From Chamaea fasciata (lineage: Eukaryota > Chordata > Aves > Passeriformes > Sylviidae): DNA of 64,000 nt. Location: positions 28,664,522 through 28,728,521 of the forward strand of contig JARCOQ010000006.1 in NCBI GenBank assembly GCA_029207755.1, read 5' to 3'. Made by a program: the position numbers and the translations under genes. The notes under the pieces are model-generated. The model saw only the letters and a program-made list of their open reading frames with translations. It was not told the origin of the DNA and did no database searches. This document shows, one piece after another, positions 41,601-53,997 of this stretch (positions are counted from its first letter, which is position 1; each line of letters starts with the position of its first letter).

Positions 41601-42096
41601 AGGGCTGTTTCCAGTTTTGTAGAAATGGAAGAAACTGTTCCGCATTTTCTCATTACCCATGAGAAATTTGCACAGTCTTTAAGACTTGCTAAGAAATGTC
41701 AGCCAGATCACTGACACAGGTTTTGTAAACAGTTCAAGGTATGCCTACGCTCTAGCTTCCAGCAGGCTAACAGATGCTATGTGCTCTAGTAGGAGGAAAA
41801 GATTTACAAGAAGCAGTCAAAGTGCTGCCATGACCTGGACAGAGCTGTCTTTGGTGTCCAGGAACATGATACAGCACATCAACTCTCCTGTCCCAAGTTG
41901 CCCCCAGAACAGATAGAGACCCAAGTCACAGGCTAAAGAAACTCAGTGGGCATGTTTCAGGAATGGCTTATAGCCTAAGTGATTGATAGCTACAGAAATC
42001 AAAGGATGGCAAGGGAATTGATGGTTCATGAAAATTTAGAGGATAGAGTGGAGCCTGTGAATGACCAAAATGGTGTGGAATAAAGAGTAGAGATTA

Positions 42097-42664
42097 TGCT
42101 GGTTTTGGCTGAGATGGAGTTAATTTTCTTCATAGTTGCTGGAATAGTGCTGTGTTTTGGATGTGTGATCAAAACAGTTTTGGTAACACAGAGACATTTT
42201 ATTAGTTGCTGAATGGGTATGAACAGTGTCAAGGCCTTTTCTGCTTCTCATACTGCTCTGCCAGGCAGCAGGCTGGGAGCACCCAAGAAGCTGAACCCAG
42301 ATGATGAAAGGGATATCCTGTACATCAGGATACCATGTTCAGCAAAAAAAGCTGGGGAAGATGGAGGAAGGAGAGATGTAACTTGGACTTATGGTATTTG
42401 TACTGTCAAGTGACTATTATATGTGATAAACTGTTGCTTTCCTTGAAATGAATAAATATCTGCCTGCTGAAGTGAATTAATGCCTTATTTTACTTTTCTC
42501 AGCACACAGCTTTTGCTTTACTTATTAAACTGTCTCTATGTAAACCCACAGCTTTTCTCACTTTTACACTCCGATTCTCTCTCCCATCTCACTGGGTTGG
42601 GGAAGCTGAGCAAGCAGCTGTGTGGTACTGAGTTGCCTATGGGGGCTAACCCCAAAAAAACACA
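42097..42664 (+). mobile_element. Solo LTR of an avian endogenous retrovirus (about 570 bp)
   Basis: The left end reads TGCTGGTTTTGGCTGAGATG followed by GAGTTAATTTTCTTCATAG, a hallmark of a very common avian LTR family. Near the middle is GTGTCAAGGCCTTTTCTGC. The right part has TTATTAAACTGTCTC, CGATTCTCTCTCCCATCTCA and ends near GGGGCTAACCCC and an A-run. No retroviral coding sequence flanks it. It is homologous, in opposite orientation, to the element at 17.1 kb. The exact right edge is uncertain by a few bases and no target-site duplication is evident. Confidence 0.75.
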
Positions 42665-44577
42665 GTTGGAAAAACAATGACAACAGCAGAATTGAGTAGG
42701 AGCAACACCTTGAATGGCTTAAAAAATAATTACTTTTTTAAAGAATATATTAATCTTTTTTAAGTAGTAAAGAAGTTGTATTACATCCAGCAAAAATTAT
42801 ATATTTGACATAATTAGATACCTGTGTTAGTAGGGTTTAGATGAAGCAGTCACAGTTTGTATTCCTGCAAATGTTGAAGAAACCTTTCCTTAGTAGGACC
42901 ATGCTGTTATAGGGCTGAATGAGAAAATCAAAACCTGGAGTGCAGAGAAACCTCCGATCATCTTACCTAGAAATGCAAAAACTAAGGGCAAAAATGGAAG
43001 AAAGAGGAAAAAAGGAAAAAAGATAGGGCTTAACTCTAGGAGGAATTGCTTGCCACTGGAAAAACTTGAAACTTGCCATTAAAGTCAGGTGAAGCAGATA
43101 AAAGCCAACTTGAGATTGAAACTTTGTCACCTCCAGGGAAGCTCTTAGGTTGTTCCAAGAATATAAAGGATTTATTAGGCAACAGTATGTAACAGAAGGT
43201 GCTTAGCAGACTGCCAACCTACCCTTGTAAAGAAAGAGTTTTCCCCACACAGCTTCATTTGAGTTATCAAAGATGTTACTCAATAAGCATCCATGTCTTG
43301 ACCTCAAAGGTGGAGATATTTGTGCTCTGTCACTAACTCTGGTCTGTGCAAAGTCCTGTCTACAGACATTTTAAACAAGGTGGCCCTTGAACACAGTTTC
43401 GCCCTAGCAGTCATATTAAAAGACTTATTAAAGCTTGCCTGCATGAAGGTGTGGTTTACAGCACTAGCTACTTGATACTACTTCCACATGTTGGCACTCA
43501 TAATGACCATTAGTTACTTACAAGCTTGTACAAAGTTTCCCTGCACAGGGTGTATAAGCTCTGCCTGTGCTGTCTGAAAGCAGAAGAGCAAGGTAATAAA
43601 GAAACTCCAGTTAAAAGGCTCATCTCTGGATGCAGTGGTCGGGTCCGTTTTAGTTTTTCTACTTAATGTAACAGATTAGTAAACTACACCTCATCTAGAC
43701 ATGAGCTGACACCCTTTTGGCCTTAGTACTCTAGGCACCCCTTGCTCAGATCACTTCTCTAATTCATGTTATGATATTTGTCTGCCTTCGATAGACATTC
43801 CGGATATGCAGCCTAGGAACAAATTATAATGATTTTACTAGAGGAACTATAAACTCACAACCTAACCAGCTGAAATTAACTTCATATTAATCTTAAAAGG
43901 ATTACCTTGTCATATTTGGAGATGTAAGCTAAACAAATCTTTTTTCTTCTCTATTTAGTAGAGCTTACTTTAGAAAATTAGTGAAGTATTTGTATGACCA
44001 GCAGGCCATTAAAAGCACTGCTTTCCCTATCACTGATACTTGTAAGAAAGATAAAAATTTCTCCTTTTATCATCAACCAATTATAGTATCTACCATAGAA
44101 GCCATAAAAGAAAGGAGCCATACAAAGTCTTATTTAATTAGATACACACATTACATACACTACATTTTTATTAAGATAGAATTATGTCAAATTATTGTTT
44201 CTATTGTGCCTAAATAAAGGAGAAATTCAACATATGACTAGAGCTTGGGCATTTAGAGGACAGTATTAAACAGCTGTAAAGCAAAAGCTGCATCTTTTAG
44301 ATGTCTTTCAAGATTATTTTTGTCCTATTCAGCAGCACTTGACATGTGTCTTTTGTAGTGTGCATTCAAAGAGATCAATCCATTAGTTTTACAGGAAAAA
44401 ACAAGTGATTTCTATGTTAATTTTTGTAATACACCAACAACTGAACCACCACAGTATGTGTGCTTTGTTTCACAAGAAATGTTGTAAAGTCCTGAGTCAG
44501 AAGTAACCTTATTAATGTAGGAATAGGGATTGTATATACAACTTCACAGTGAGGGCTTGACAATCCAGAATCAGTCT
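42665..44577. other. Intergenic, no gene seen
   Basis: AT-rich unique sequence between two LTR-like segments. Nothing recognised. Confidence 0.55.
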
Positions 44578-45064
44578 TGTTAGGGCCCTAGCATGCGCAC
44601 TGGTAATTACATTGTGATCATTCCTTGAGAGCTACAACTCCTTTTGCCACTGGCAAGTACGTTCAAAGATGCTTCTAAGCCAGGAAGGATGGCTTCCTTG
44701 CAATAAAGATGCACAAGGGGCCATACTATACCCAGAAATTATGCAGATGTATGCAGAGAGAAAGGGGAATAAACTTCTTTTCTTCATTTGGAGACTGTAA
44801 GGCTTGAATAAGGATACTGTCTAATTGTAGCCTTTGGACTTGGTGGATCACAGGGATTTCCTCTTCTTCTACATGTCAAGAATTGTGAGACTGCCCCGAA
44901 AGTGAAGAGCGAGAAGAAGCATGCTTCTTGTAAGCCACCTGTGTCAACTTGAAATATGTAGAGGAGAGAATATAGGTGATGCACGTTGGAGATCAATTAC
45001 CCGAGCAGCAATCAAGTGCCTTGGCTTTATGGTTAAATAAAATTAAGAAGGTACCTTGCATGCA
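44578..45064 (+). mobile_element. Possible degraded LTR
   Basis: The segment starts TGTTAGGGCCCTAGCATGCG and ends near GTACCTTGCATGCA. It contains GGGGAATAAACTTC near 44,766 and TAAATAAAATT near 45,040 as possible polyadenylation signals. It is richer in GC and CpG (GCATGCGCAC, CCCGAAAGTGAAGAGCGAG, ACCCGAGCAG) than the sequence around it. This texture is what decayed LTRs look like here, but I cannot assign a family and see no target-site duplication. It could instead be a short unique GC-richer patch. Confidence 0.3.
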
Positions 45065-46764
45065 AATTATCAAAACAGACTTGATTTACTCATTTGCCCT
45101 TGAGGCATTGCTGAGAAAAACCCCAAGTTAATAGTAATTACCTCTAGAACCGAACTAAGCAATGTCTCAACTTATTTCCAAGGGCAAATTCCTTCCATCA
45201 GTTTCTGAACTGCAAAGTCTTTAAGCTTAGTCATTAACATGTAATTTAGATATTGATTATGAGCCCTTCAATTCTGGTCATGAAGTGTCTCATCAAAATC
45301 TACTTATGAAGTCTTGTACTTCCTTCTGATATCAAAATGTTCTGGACCTCACCATACAGACATAGGGATACCTATTTATCATGTGTACTTTTAAATAACC
45401 CCTCTAAAAATTGTCAGCTTGGGCTTTAAACTTGCACAAATCAAGTACTTCAATGAAATGTTTTAAATGTCATTCAAATAAACTCAATTCCTGTTAATGC
45501 ATTATGTAACATACATTCCGAATAAAGAATTCTATGTTCTTGCCTTTGTATTTTGTTTTGGAGATACTGAAACTGCAATTTTTTTAAATTTCCTTTTTCT
45601 GTACAGGACTTCTTAACTATATGGTTACCAGCTCTATTCTTTCAGGATTACTGCGATGTTGGCAAATATTTCCAGATATTCTTTCTGAGTCTATATGTAC
45701 TAGTATTATAGGATAGTATAAGGTAAGATACTCGGTCAACATTTTATTGTCTACTACAAAAAAACCCCAACAAACCAAAAACAAACAACAACAACAACAA
45801 AATAAAAACAAAAAAAACCCCAAAACAAAAACAAAACCAAAAAAACTACCCCAAAACCAACAAAAAAAACCCCAAACAAAAACAGGTAAACGGGTTTTGC
45901 TAACGATTTTGATTTTCTTATGGTGGTTTATATGGCTAAATCACACAAGTAGTTGGAGCACTTCTTACATGTTAACCCATAAATGAAATTTAGAGGCAAA
46001 AGAACACCACTGAGTCGATTTATCTAAGCAAGAAGAAGGAGTGAAATTAATACGCAGCCCTTAAACTAAGGTTTTGGACAGTTCAGACTGATAACCATTG
46101 ATTAGTTTGCCATGCTCTTGTGGTGAATGGTACATAACACTGTGGGTTAGGTGGGAGCCAGGTGTTGCTGATGCCAGCCTCCTGACACAGAAGATCTGTC
46201 CACACTGTAATACAGTCATTCATACTCTAGTATTTCTGGGCTCTCAACTGCATGAAGTTCCTTTTCAAAGGACTTGGCCCTTTACATACACTAGATTCTT
46301 CTGCTGAAAAAAGTGCTCTAGCAGGTGGGATGTGCATAAGGAGTGGCAGCAACCATATCACTAGACAGAATATGTGTGCTAGAACCTCACCTACTGGTTG
46401 GTTATCTGCTTGGTCACTTGGTGAAGGATACAAGTGAATTGCTCTTGTTGGGACAGAAGCAGAACCATATTTTTCTGTGTTGGGTTATTGCTGCTCAGAT
46501 TTTGTCCTCACCACATCAAGACTCCAACTTAATATGTATACCATTGTTTGAGCTGATTATACTACATGAATTAAGTAGCTTTGTTTGCAATAATGCTCTA
46601 CTCAGACACCTGATTGTAGAGATCAACTCTCAAAGCTGTAGATGCATATTATTAGCATCTACTAATGAAACTAATTATTAGTGTCTACCCTGAAACACAC
46701 TAGTGAATGCAAATGTGGTTCTGCTCTGTAGTTCTGATACTTAATATTCATACAGGTATTTTTT
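45065..46764. other. Intergenic, no gene seen
   Basis: Contains the A/C-rich tract at 45.8 kb. A somewhat GC-richer stretch at about 46,090-46,440 has overlapping short frames on both strands but no recognisable domain. Confidence 0.55.
45757..45887. repeat. A/C-rich low-complexity tract
   Basis: About 130 bases of A blocks broken by CCCC, CC or C, with a short CAA microsatellite (AACAACAACAACAAC). It resembles the complement of the tract at 33.4 kb. Frames through it are Lys/Asn/Gln/Pro-rich artefacts. Confidence 0.9.
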
Positions 46765-47420
46765 CCTTGTGTTTAAGGCCAGAAGGGAGCATTATGTCAT
46801 CTACTGTGACCTTATCTATGATATCTGCCACTGAATTTCAGCCATTTGTTGCCAACTGTTTATTTTTTTGAAAGGATATTTGGTCTTGTACCAAAAATCA
46901 ACAGATAGATTCTGTCTCTTTCCATCAGTTTGAGTCAGTGCACAAACATCCTTCTTTTAAAAAATTCATGTCTCCTTTCTACCTTGACTGTTTCTGGATT
47001 CTAGTTATTATGGTTTATTAAAGCTTTTCTTTGCTAAAAGAGAACGATCTTTAATGCCAGGTATCTGCTCCTCAAGGAAATATTTATGCATTGTGTCAAG
47101 CCACCCTTCAATCTTCTTTTTGACATGCTAAACAGATTAAGTTTTTAAGTCTCTTCCTCCAAGGCATTTTCTCAGCACTCAGTGATTTTTGATTCTTTTC
47201 TCTGCCTTCTCCAATTTGTTAAACATGAAAAGCAGTAGAATATGCAGTAGTCCAACAATGCAGTCAGCCACATCATCCTGAGAGATTAAGTCCCCACTTC
47301 GTTGTTTAGAGCCAAGGATCAGGTTATGCTGAGGTTACTGTGAATTGTTTTTCTCTTGTAAATCCATTTTGGGATTCCCCTGTCCATAACCAAGGACTGA
47401 AATTACTTTTTGTAGAAGTA
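46765..47420 (-). mobile_element. Ancient CR1-type LINE copy, minus strand
   Basis: On the plus strand the segments GTTTAAGGCCAGAAGGGAGC, TGTCATCTACTGTGACC, ATGCTAAACAGATTAAG, TCTTCTCTGCCTTCTCCAAT (with one or two differences) and TTCCCCTGTCCATAACCAAG occur in the order expected for the reverse complement of a CR1 element of the old type found in turtles, crocodilians and birds. Divergence is high and many small gaps are implied, so no coding frame remains. The edges are approximate, especially on the right. Confidence 0.7.
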
Positions 47421-49783
47421 TAAAACATTGTGTTCTTGAATATGTGATCTGCTATGTGATCTAAGTGATTCAACAAGATTGGTGAATGTAACAGTAACAA
47501 AAACAGTCTCCAAGTTTTGTCAGCAGTATATCTAAAGATTTTTTTCATGCTAGAACAGTAATAAAAATGCTCAATAGTATTATTTTGCTGCTCTCAGCAA
47601 AGCACCACCAGAAGCATTCTAATTTGATGACTCTCTATTATGCAGATGATACATGAGATGTAGCCATTCTAGATCTTCTCTGCTAAAGCTACTTAAATTG
47701 TAAACATGTAGCTGTATTGAAAAAAAAACTGTCAAAAGACCAAATTAATGAGATTTATAGTTACCATTATTCATAAAACAATTTAATCAAAACCTGAATA
47801 TAATGCATGTAGATACATGGATCATATGTAGATACATAATATCCGCAATAATTAAAAACCACAAAAATTTTGATGAATTTTGGAACCGCTGTCATTTTCA
47901 CTTGCCTTGATGTCACTGTTAGAACATTTACGATTTTATGGTTGTCATCCCAGTTTTTTTAATGTGCATCTTTGGGATGAAAATTGACTGGTTTTCTTTC
48001 TTTACACCTTCTTATCAACAGTTTCTGAACACAGAAAAACACAGTGTTGCTTTGTTTCTCTTGTATTATGCTCTGTATTGCAATATTTAACAGAGTATTT
48101 CAACAATCAGGAAAAAACGAAAGAAAAAGCTTATCAACAAAACCAATGTGCAAATGTAGCATGTGTGTGCCTGTTTCACCACAAGTTTTAGTCAAATGTG
48201 TTCAAGAAGTAACTAAATAGATTTAGAAAGCAGATGGTTGTACTTTCATATTTTTTGCATTTTTAATGTGAAACATTCAAATAAAAACATATCAAGAGAT
48301 CACTGGGATTGCAAATTGAAACAAGCATACAAATTGGGAAGTACCAACAGAAAAGCCTCATGTATAGCATCTTTTGCAGAACCCTGACACACTGAGGTTT
48401 AGATGGCATAGCAAGAAATTGTATAAGAAGTCTGTAGTAAAGACATCTTCCACCATCAGCATCTCAGTCTCACCCAAATTCTTTTCAATTATCACACAGG
48501 TATTGAAGAACAAAACCCACACTATGAAGCAAGGGTAGATTAAGATATGTGTCTATGTGGATGATAATAGGGACACAGCTCAAATATGTTGCCTTGCCAA
48601 TGTGTTATTTTTGAGTAATGAGGCGCCTCTGACTTTTTCAGAGCAGGGTTGGCAGTTGTCTCAGGAGAAACTATCAGTGGCACCAAAGAACTAAAGTGCC
48701 TGCACTGCTCTGTGTACCTGCAGCTGTATCATGTACTTGATCTGGTGAATTCAGGCTGTACCATTACAATCTAACACAAATTACTTAAAATCCATTGTCA
48801 TATATGGTAAAACAAACAAACTGAAAACCAAACCCAACAAACAAAACAAACAAAAAATCACTCAACTTTAATCACCTGCAAGGAAAAAAAAAAAAAGCAT
48901 AGTAAAAACACTTCTTAAGTCCATTATGTGTAGCTAGTCAAATGAGGTCATGTGTATGTGGGGGATTTGTATCCAGTATTGTTATTATCTAAAAGTGCTG
49001 CCTTTCCTGAAGACACTAGTAGTAAGCATTGTCCAAGTTGCTACTAGAGAGAAGCACTCGTACATGTTCCTTTCTTTTTGCATATACATTTGGACTTGTT
49101 AAAGGTCAGAATATTTACTTTAAACTAATTTGAGAGCAATTTAAGAGAATATTACTCTGTCTAAAGAAAAAGAAAAAAGTACAGCATTCAAATCTGGTAA
49201 AGACCTCAGAATCAGTATTTTATCTTGCTCCACAAACCAGCAAGCATGAGAATGACATTTTTAAAGGCTATTTCTGAATCTGGCCATCTAACTGCTCATA
49301 TTGCAGTAAGTTACTGAGACTTAGTAAGATACTTCAAGCTCCTTGTCAAAAGTAGTAAGATCATAGGTGCCCTTGTTCTTTCCCAAAAAAGAGTCTAAAC
49401 TACTCAGTTGAACCTGAAGGCTCAGGCAGAAATTATAGTCTTTCCAACACAAGTAAATTCTTATTGTATTTTTAATGCTGAAAGAAAAATTGTGAGTCTC
49501 TTACAAATATTGTGTAGGTGGAAGAATTTTCCAGAACATACAATCAGTGGCATTATTGACTCTATTTTTCAGGAGTGTCATGGGGGAGGGCATAAAGGTG
49601 GGAGGAAGATGAATTTGAACACTCAGAGCATAACACGCAAAGTACTCACAGCTTTATTTAAGTCAAGACTATTTAGTAGCATATAGGAGACTTCAAACTC
49701 TGGAAATAGACTCTGAAATCTTCACTAACCATATGTTAAGGGAATTAAAAAGCCAAATCTTCAGCTTTCTCTTAAATAACTGC
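47421..49783. other. Intergenic, no gene seen
   Basis: AT-rich sequence with the A/C-rich tract at 48.8 kb. The left boundary may still include eroded CR1 sequence. Nothing else recognised. Confidence 0.55.
48806..48897. repeat. A/C-rich tract and poly-A
   Basis: An AAAC/CAAA-type tract at about 48,806-48,860 is followed after a short unique stretch by about 17 A. Simple sequence. Confidence 0.8.
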
Positions 49784-50625
49784 TGTTTTCTGGTATTGCC
49801 GTGTTGGGGGTTAGGTTTGTTCCTTCTTTCTCTAAAGAATTTTTTCCCCATAAGTTACCAAGGAGACCAAGTGTTGGATACTTGAGAGTACTCAACCGAA
49901 ACAAAGACGTGGACAAAGGTGGAAGGGAGAGATAATGCAGGTAAAAGACAGAGCTTGAAGCAGCTGCGGGCTCTTCTTTTTCCGGCCTTCGGCCTTCGGG
50001 GAGAGAGAGAACGGCTGTTGCTGGCTGGAGGAGTTTCACTGTGGCCAAAGGGATCCAGTCCTGGGAAATCTACTATCACCGGTTCGGCCTGAATCCTGAG
50101 TTTTTCTCTTGCACCCGCGGGAGCTGGGCCGCTTTCTGCCTCGCCTTCGGCTTCTTTGGCGCTGCTCCTCTTGCTACAGTGTGACCCTGCACCCCCTGCG
50201 CTGCCGGGACATCCTGCCCCTGCTAGCCAGGACATCCTGCCATCCCAGCTACCAGCCCGGGACTTTTCCACTGTTTCAGCTTGGTGCTCTGAGGATCCTG
50301 CAGGGACACCGAAACCAAACTGCCCTGGGTTTTGTGAAACAAAGCCCTCAAGGTTCTTGGTACTGTTGTCGTTTGTCATTAATGCTGTAGTTATTTGGTG
50401 GGGTTTTTTTGTGTGTGTGTGTTTGTTTGCTTTGTAATACATACTAGTAAAGAACTGCTATTCCTATTTCCCAAATCTTTGCCTAAGAGCCTCTGATTGT
50501 AATTTATAATTGAAAAAGAAAAAAAGAGGGGGTGGAGGGGTGGGTTTACACTCTCCATTCCAAAAGAAACTGCAGTTGTTTTTTTTTTATTACCTGGCAG
50601 ATACCTGTCTTCCCAAACCAAGACA
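49784..50625 (+). mobile_element. Solo LTR of an avian endogenous retrovirus (about 840 bp)
   Basis: The element begins TGTTTTCTGGTATTGCCGTG and ends CCCAAACCAAGACA, giving TG...CA termini. It is richer in GC and CpG than the desert around it. Near the right end are a poly-T/GT region, an AGTAAA-type polyadenylation signal near 50,446, and a segment reading ATTCCTATTTCCCAAATCTT that I recognise from bird LTRs. No gag, pol or env region follows, so it is a solo LTR. No clean target-site duplication is seen. The 195-codon minus-strand frame at 49,855-50,442, among the longest frames outside the CpG island, is inside this LTR and is spurious. Confidence 0.7.
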
Positions 50626-53289
50626 TGCGGATAACAAACTCTGTGACTATTGTGGTAGAGCGTAGTAACAGTAGGAGATACATCATAGTTAAATAGAATC
50701 AAGTGATTCTGGTATTGGAGGCTCAATTGCCATCAACCTGAAACTGTTTTTGCAGAATCTTAGGAGACTCTCAGTAAAGCCTACAATATTAAGATGCTTA
50801 CATCCCACAGAACTGCCATAAGGATAGTTGCAGCAACTTTACATGTTCCACAGGAAATTCAATGTCATTTTTTTTTTTTACTTAAAGATTATATTTTTTA
50901 AATGTTAAAGGTAGTGCTGCAATTCAAAAGTTGCACCTACTATTTTGTGTTTTAGTAGTAATAAGCAGAGAATTCTGGGAAAAATATACAGTCACAGTTG
51001 TCTTGAAGGCTATAGCAGCAGAGGGAAGATCTCCTCCTTAACCTGCACCATTCAGGTATGACACCATCACAAATAGACCCTTCTATTTAAGGTGGGCATA
51101 ATAATGGTAGAGTTTCAAGGATGAATGGTTTGAGACTGACTTATCACTTTAAAAGTGAAATATTTTGCAATATGCATGTCACAAATATTATGTCAGCATA
51201 ATTAAATTGGAAAATGTAATTATTCTAGCATCTCAAGTAAATTTTTGTGGATAATTTTAATTTACACCCGTCCAGTTTCAATGTAACAACAGCCTACTAA
51301 ATAGGAGTAGTAGATGATTTGCCTTTTGCATTGGTTTGAAGGTCTTTGGAGAACTAGGCTCAGAGATTCACTTCAATATCCTTTCATGCTGCTGCTAATT
51401 CATCTGTAACAGGTATGATTCATTGAAATATTTGTGAAGAGCAAATGCTTCAGCGTGGATTTAGTCAAGATGATCAGAGGTGCACACATGAATTTTACTA
51501 AATGGGATACAGCATGGTGCTCTATTTGCTTTGTCTGCAGTCTAAAGACAAGAGTGGGATCAAGACCTTGAAATGTAAATACTTAAAGGGTTTAAAAAAT
51601 TCTGTGCCTTTCATTACACACATCAAGTAAGTTAACTCCTCATACAGCAAAGAACAAGATAATTGGTTTAGACAGAAATGAATATGTATAATGTTCCATA
51701 TGTATCCTCTATGGCAGGGACAGGCTGTAACAAATTAAGATATTCATTTTTTATTATTATTATGCTTTAGCTATACTCCCAGCTTCACAAATAGAAGGCT
51801 TCCTAATTCATTTTTTAGCATATAGAGGTATTTCTTGCAGTCTTTAACTTTCTAAGGGACTGCAGTTTTGTTGTTGGTTAGGAAAGGACATGAAGTTCAT
51901 TACAATAATTTTTCAGATCCCTTATGTGTTATAACTTTCCTGTTACTTCCAGAACAGAAAACACATAGTTATTCACAGTTCGAATTTTAAAAAGCAGATC
52001 AAACCAATAACTTAATAGAAAACCAGACCAGGTAAGAATCTGAGAGTTGGGTATATCTCATATTCTCAAAACCAAAGAATTCCAAACTTCTTTTCGGGAA
52101 GGTGTCTGTTGCCCAGTCTATGGAACAGAGGTAATGAAAAGCAAATGCTTGCTTTCATTGAAGCAGAACACAGAGCTGAAGTATCCAACTTCCAAGAAAA
52201 ACCTTGACAATGATTTCAGATGACACCCCATCTGAACTGAATCCAGCTTTTTCAGTCTTTTCAAACTTGCCATGTAGATAGATAGTAGAGTTCAGCATAT
52301 TGACTTGGGGTTTTTTAAGACAGAACTATAGTGTAAACATATTAAAAGGACTAAGTATTGTGAAACAGCCAATGCAGTTCTGCTATTCTGTGGACAAAAT
52401 AAACTGAGTGCCATTTTCCACATTTCAGGACATCTTTTAGTTGCACTAATACAATTTCCAGTATTCCCTAGGACATCACTGCTTTAACATTTTATTTATA
52501 TGGTCTGTTATTTCTACAAACCTTCTAACTTCTTGTACTAAATACCCCTCAACAGTACACCCTTCTTTTGACTGATGTGTCATTTAGGTTTGTACTCATT
52601 TGCATGTGTGTGTTTGTGTGTGTGTGTGTTGGAAACAGAAGTAGTGTCAGCCAAGGTCTCTGCCCTACTGTCCTTGGATTTTCTAAAGCAAATCCATTTT
52701 ACCTGTTTACAATGGGAGTCCAACTATCTCTGGACAGAAACATGCTTGAAATTCAGCTGCTGAATAATATGGGTGAGGCTTTGAAATTAATTTAAAGTAC
52801 CTTGCTTTAAAAAGCACCCTTGACTTGCACCTGCTTGGAGGTGGAAGGTCTAAAGTGAAGAGTATGTTCAGGCCTGTGCTTAGAAATATAGTGCCATGTA
52901 TTCACTACAGGAACAATTTAGTAATTTTACTCTGAATGTTTTTCTTCATAGTTATTCTTGTTCTCATCTTTTTTGTTACATTTTTTGTTCATGATGACAA
53001 ACTAGTAAGCTCTTCTGAAAGGTAATCCCCTGTTAGCTTTGCAGCTTCTATGCTAATCTCTTGTTAGCTTTGCTGCTGGTATTCCTGAAGCTGATTTGCA
53101 TTTCCTAATCCAGAGCTGAATCTCTTTGCTCTGGGTACTTACATTTATATGGATATGTATTAAATAATTAGCTGAAAGATTGTCCCCATAGAACCTAACA
53201 CAGATTGAAGACATTTTGTGTAAGCTGATTTTTAAAAGGCTTTCAAACCAAGTATGACTATTTTTTCTGATTTATCTTTTCATCTGTGA
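50626..53289. other. Intergenic, no gene seen
   Basis: AT-rich unique sequence between two LTR elements, with only the short TG repeat near 52.6 kb. Confidence 0.55.
52602..52630. repeat. Short TG microsatellite
   Basis: An imperfect TG repeat, ATGTGTGTGTTTGTGTGTG and onward, about 28 bases. No gene context. Confidence 0.85.
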
Positions 53290-53997
53290 GCAGATAAACC
53301 ATGGTGAGGCAGCTGTGCTTCTGCAGCCCATGGAAATCCACAGTGGAGCAGAGATCCAGCTGCAGCCCCTGGAGGACCCTTTGCCAGGGCAGGTGGATGC
53401 CCAAAGAAGCAAGATCCTGTCGGGATCTGCAGACACATGGGGAGAGGAGTCTGTAGTTGAGCAGGTTTGTTGGCAGGCTCTTGTGACCACATGGGAGGGA
53501 ACCACACTGGAGCAGTTTGTGAATAACTGCAGCCTGTGGGAAGGATTCAGACTGGAGAAGTTGGTGGAAGATGGTCTCCTATGGGAGGGTCCCTGTGCCA
53601 AAGCAGGGGAATAGTGTGAGAGGCCCTCCCCCTGGGAGAAGGGAGGCAGAGGGGAGGAAGGAACGGCAGAGACAACATGGGATGATCTGACTGCTGCTCC
53701 CATTCCTTGTCCTGCTGTGACACTGGAGGGAAGAGGCAGATAATTCAGGAGTGAAGTTGAGCCCAAGAAGAAGGGAGGGATGACATGGAAGTATTTTTAA
53801 GAGTTGGTTTTATTTCTCATTACCATAATCTGATTGGATTGGTAATAAATTGAACTAATTTTCCTAAGTCTAGTCTGTTTTGCTTTTGATGGGAACTGGT
53901 GAATGATATCTTCCTGCTCTTATTTTGACCTATGAGCCATTTGCTACAGCTATGGAGGGCAATGACAGTGGCATCCAGCCAAGGTCAACTCACCCAA
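53290..53997 (+). mobile_element. Degraded endogenous retrovirus LTR-related repeat
   Basis: The first part has a repeated pattern of CATGG(G)AG blocks and CTGGAGCAG blocks (53,320-53,600) that I recognise from an abundant avian LTR-retrotransposon family. The right part holds GGTAATAAATTGAAC with an AATAAA signal at about 53,841, then TCTAGTCTGTTTTGCTTTTG, and ends GCATCCAGCCAAGGTCAAC. This right end is related to those of the LTRs at 17.1 and 42.1 kb. The left edge is uncertain and no target-site duplication was found. An open frame of 164 codons on the minus strand lies inside the repeat and is not a cellular gene. Confidence 0.65.

Larger units (their letters stand above)
33531..42096. 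other. Intergenic, no gene seen; purine-rich plus strand at about 33.9-36.3 kb
   Basis: The stretch 33,900-36,300 is visibly rich in A and G on the plus strand and contains the duplicated hairpin at 35.6 kb. It may be very old retroposon sequence but nothing identifiable remains. A 139-codon minus-strand frame at 34,127-34,546 is unrecognised. The remainder to 42,096 is ordinary AT-rich sequence. Confidence 0.5.

Noticed and set aside
49855..50442. 195-codon minus-strand open frame
   Set aside because: It lies wholly within a solo LTR and runs antisense to it. No protein family is recognised.
53272..53766. 164-codon minus-strand open frame
   Set aside because: It lies mostly within the LTR-related repeat at 53.3 kb and has no recognisable domain.
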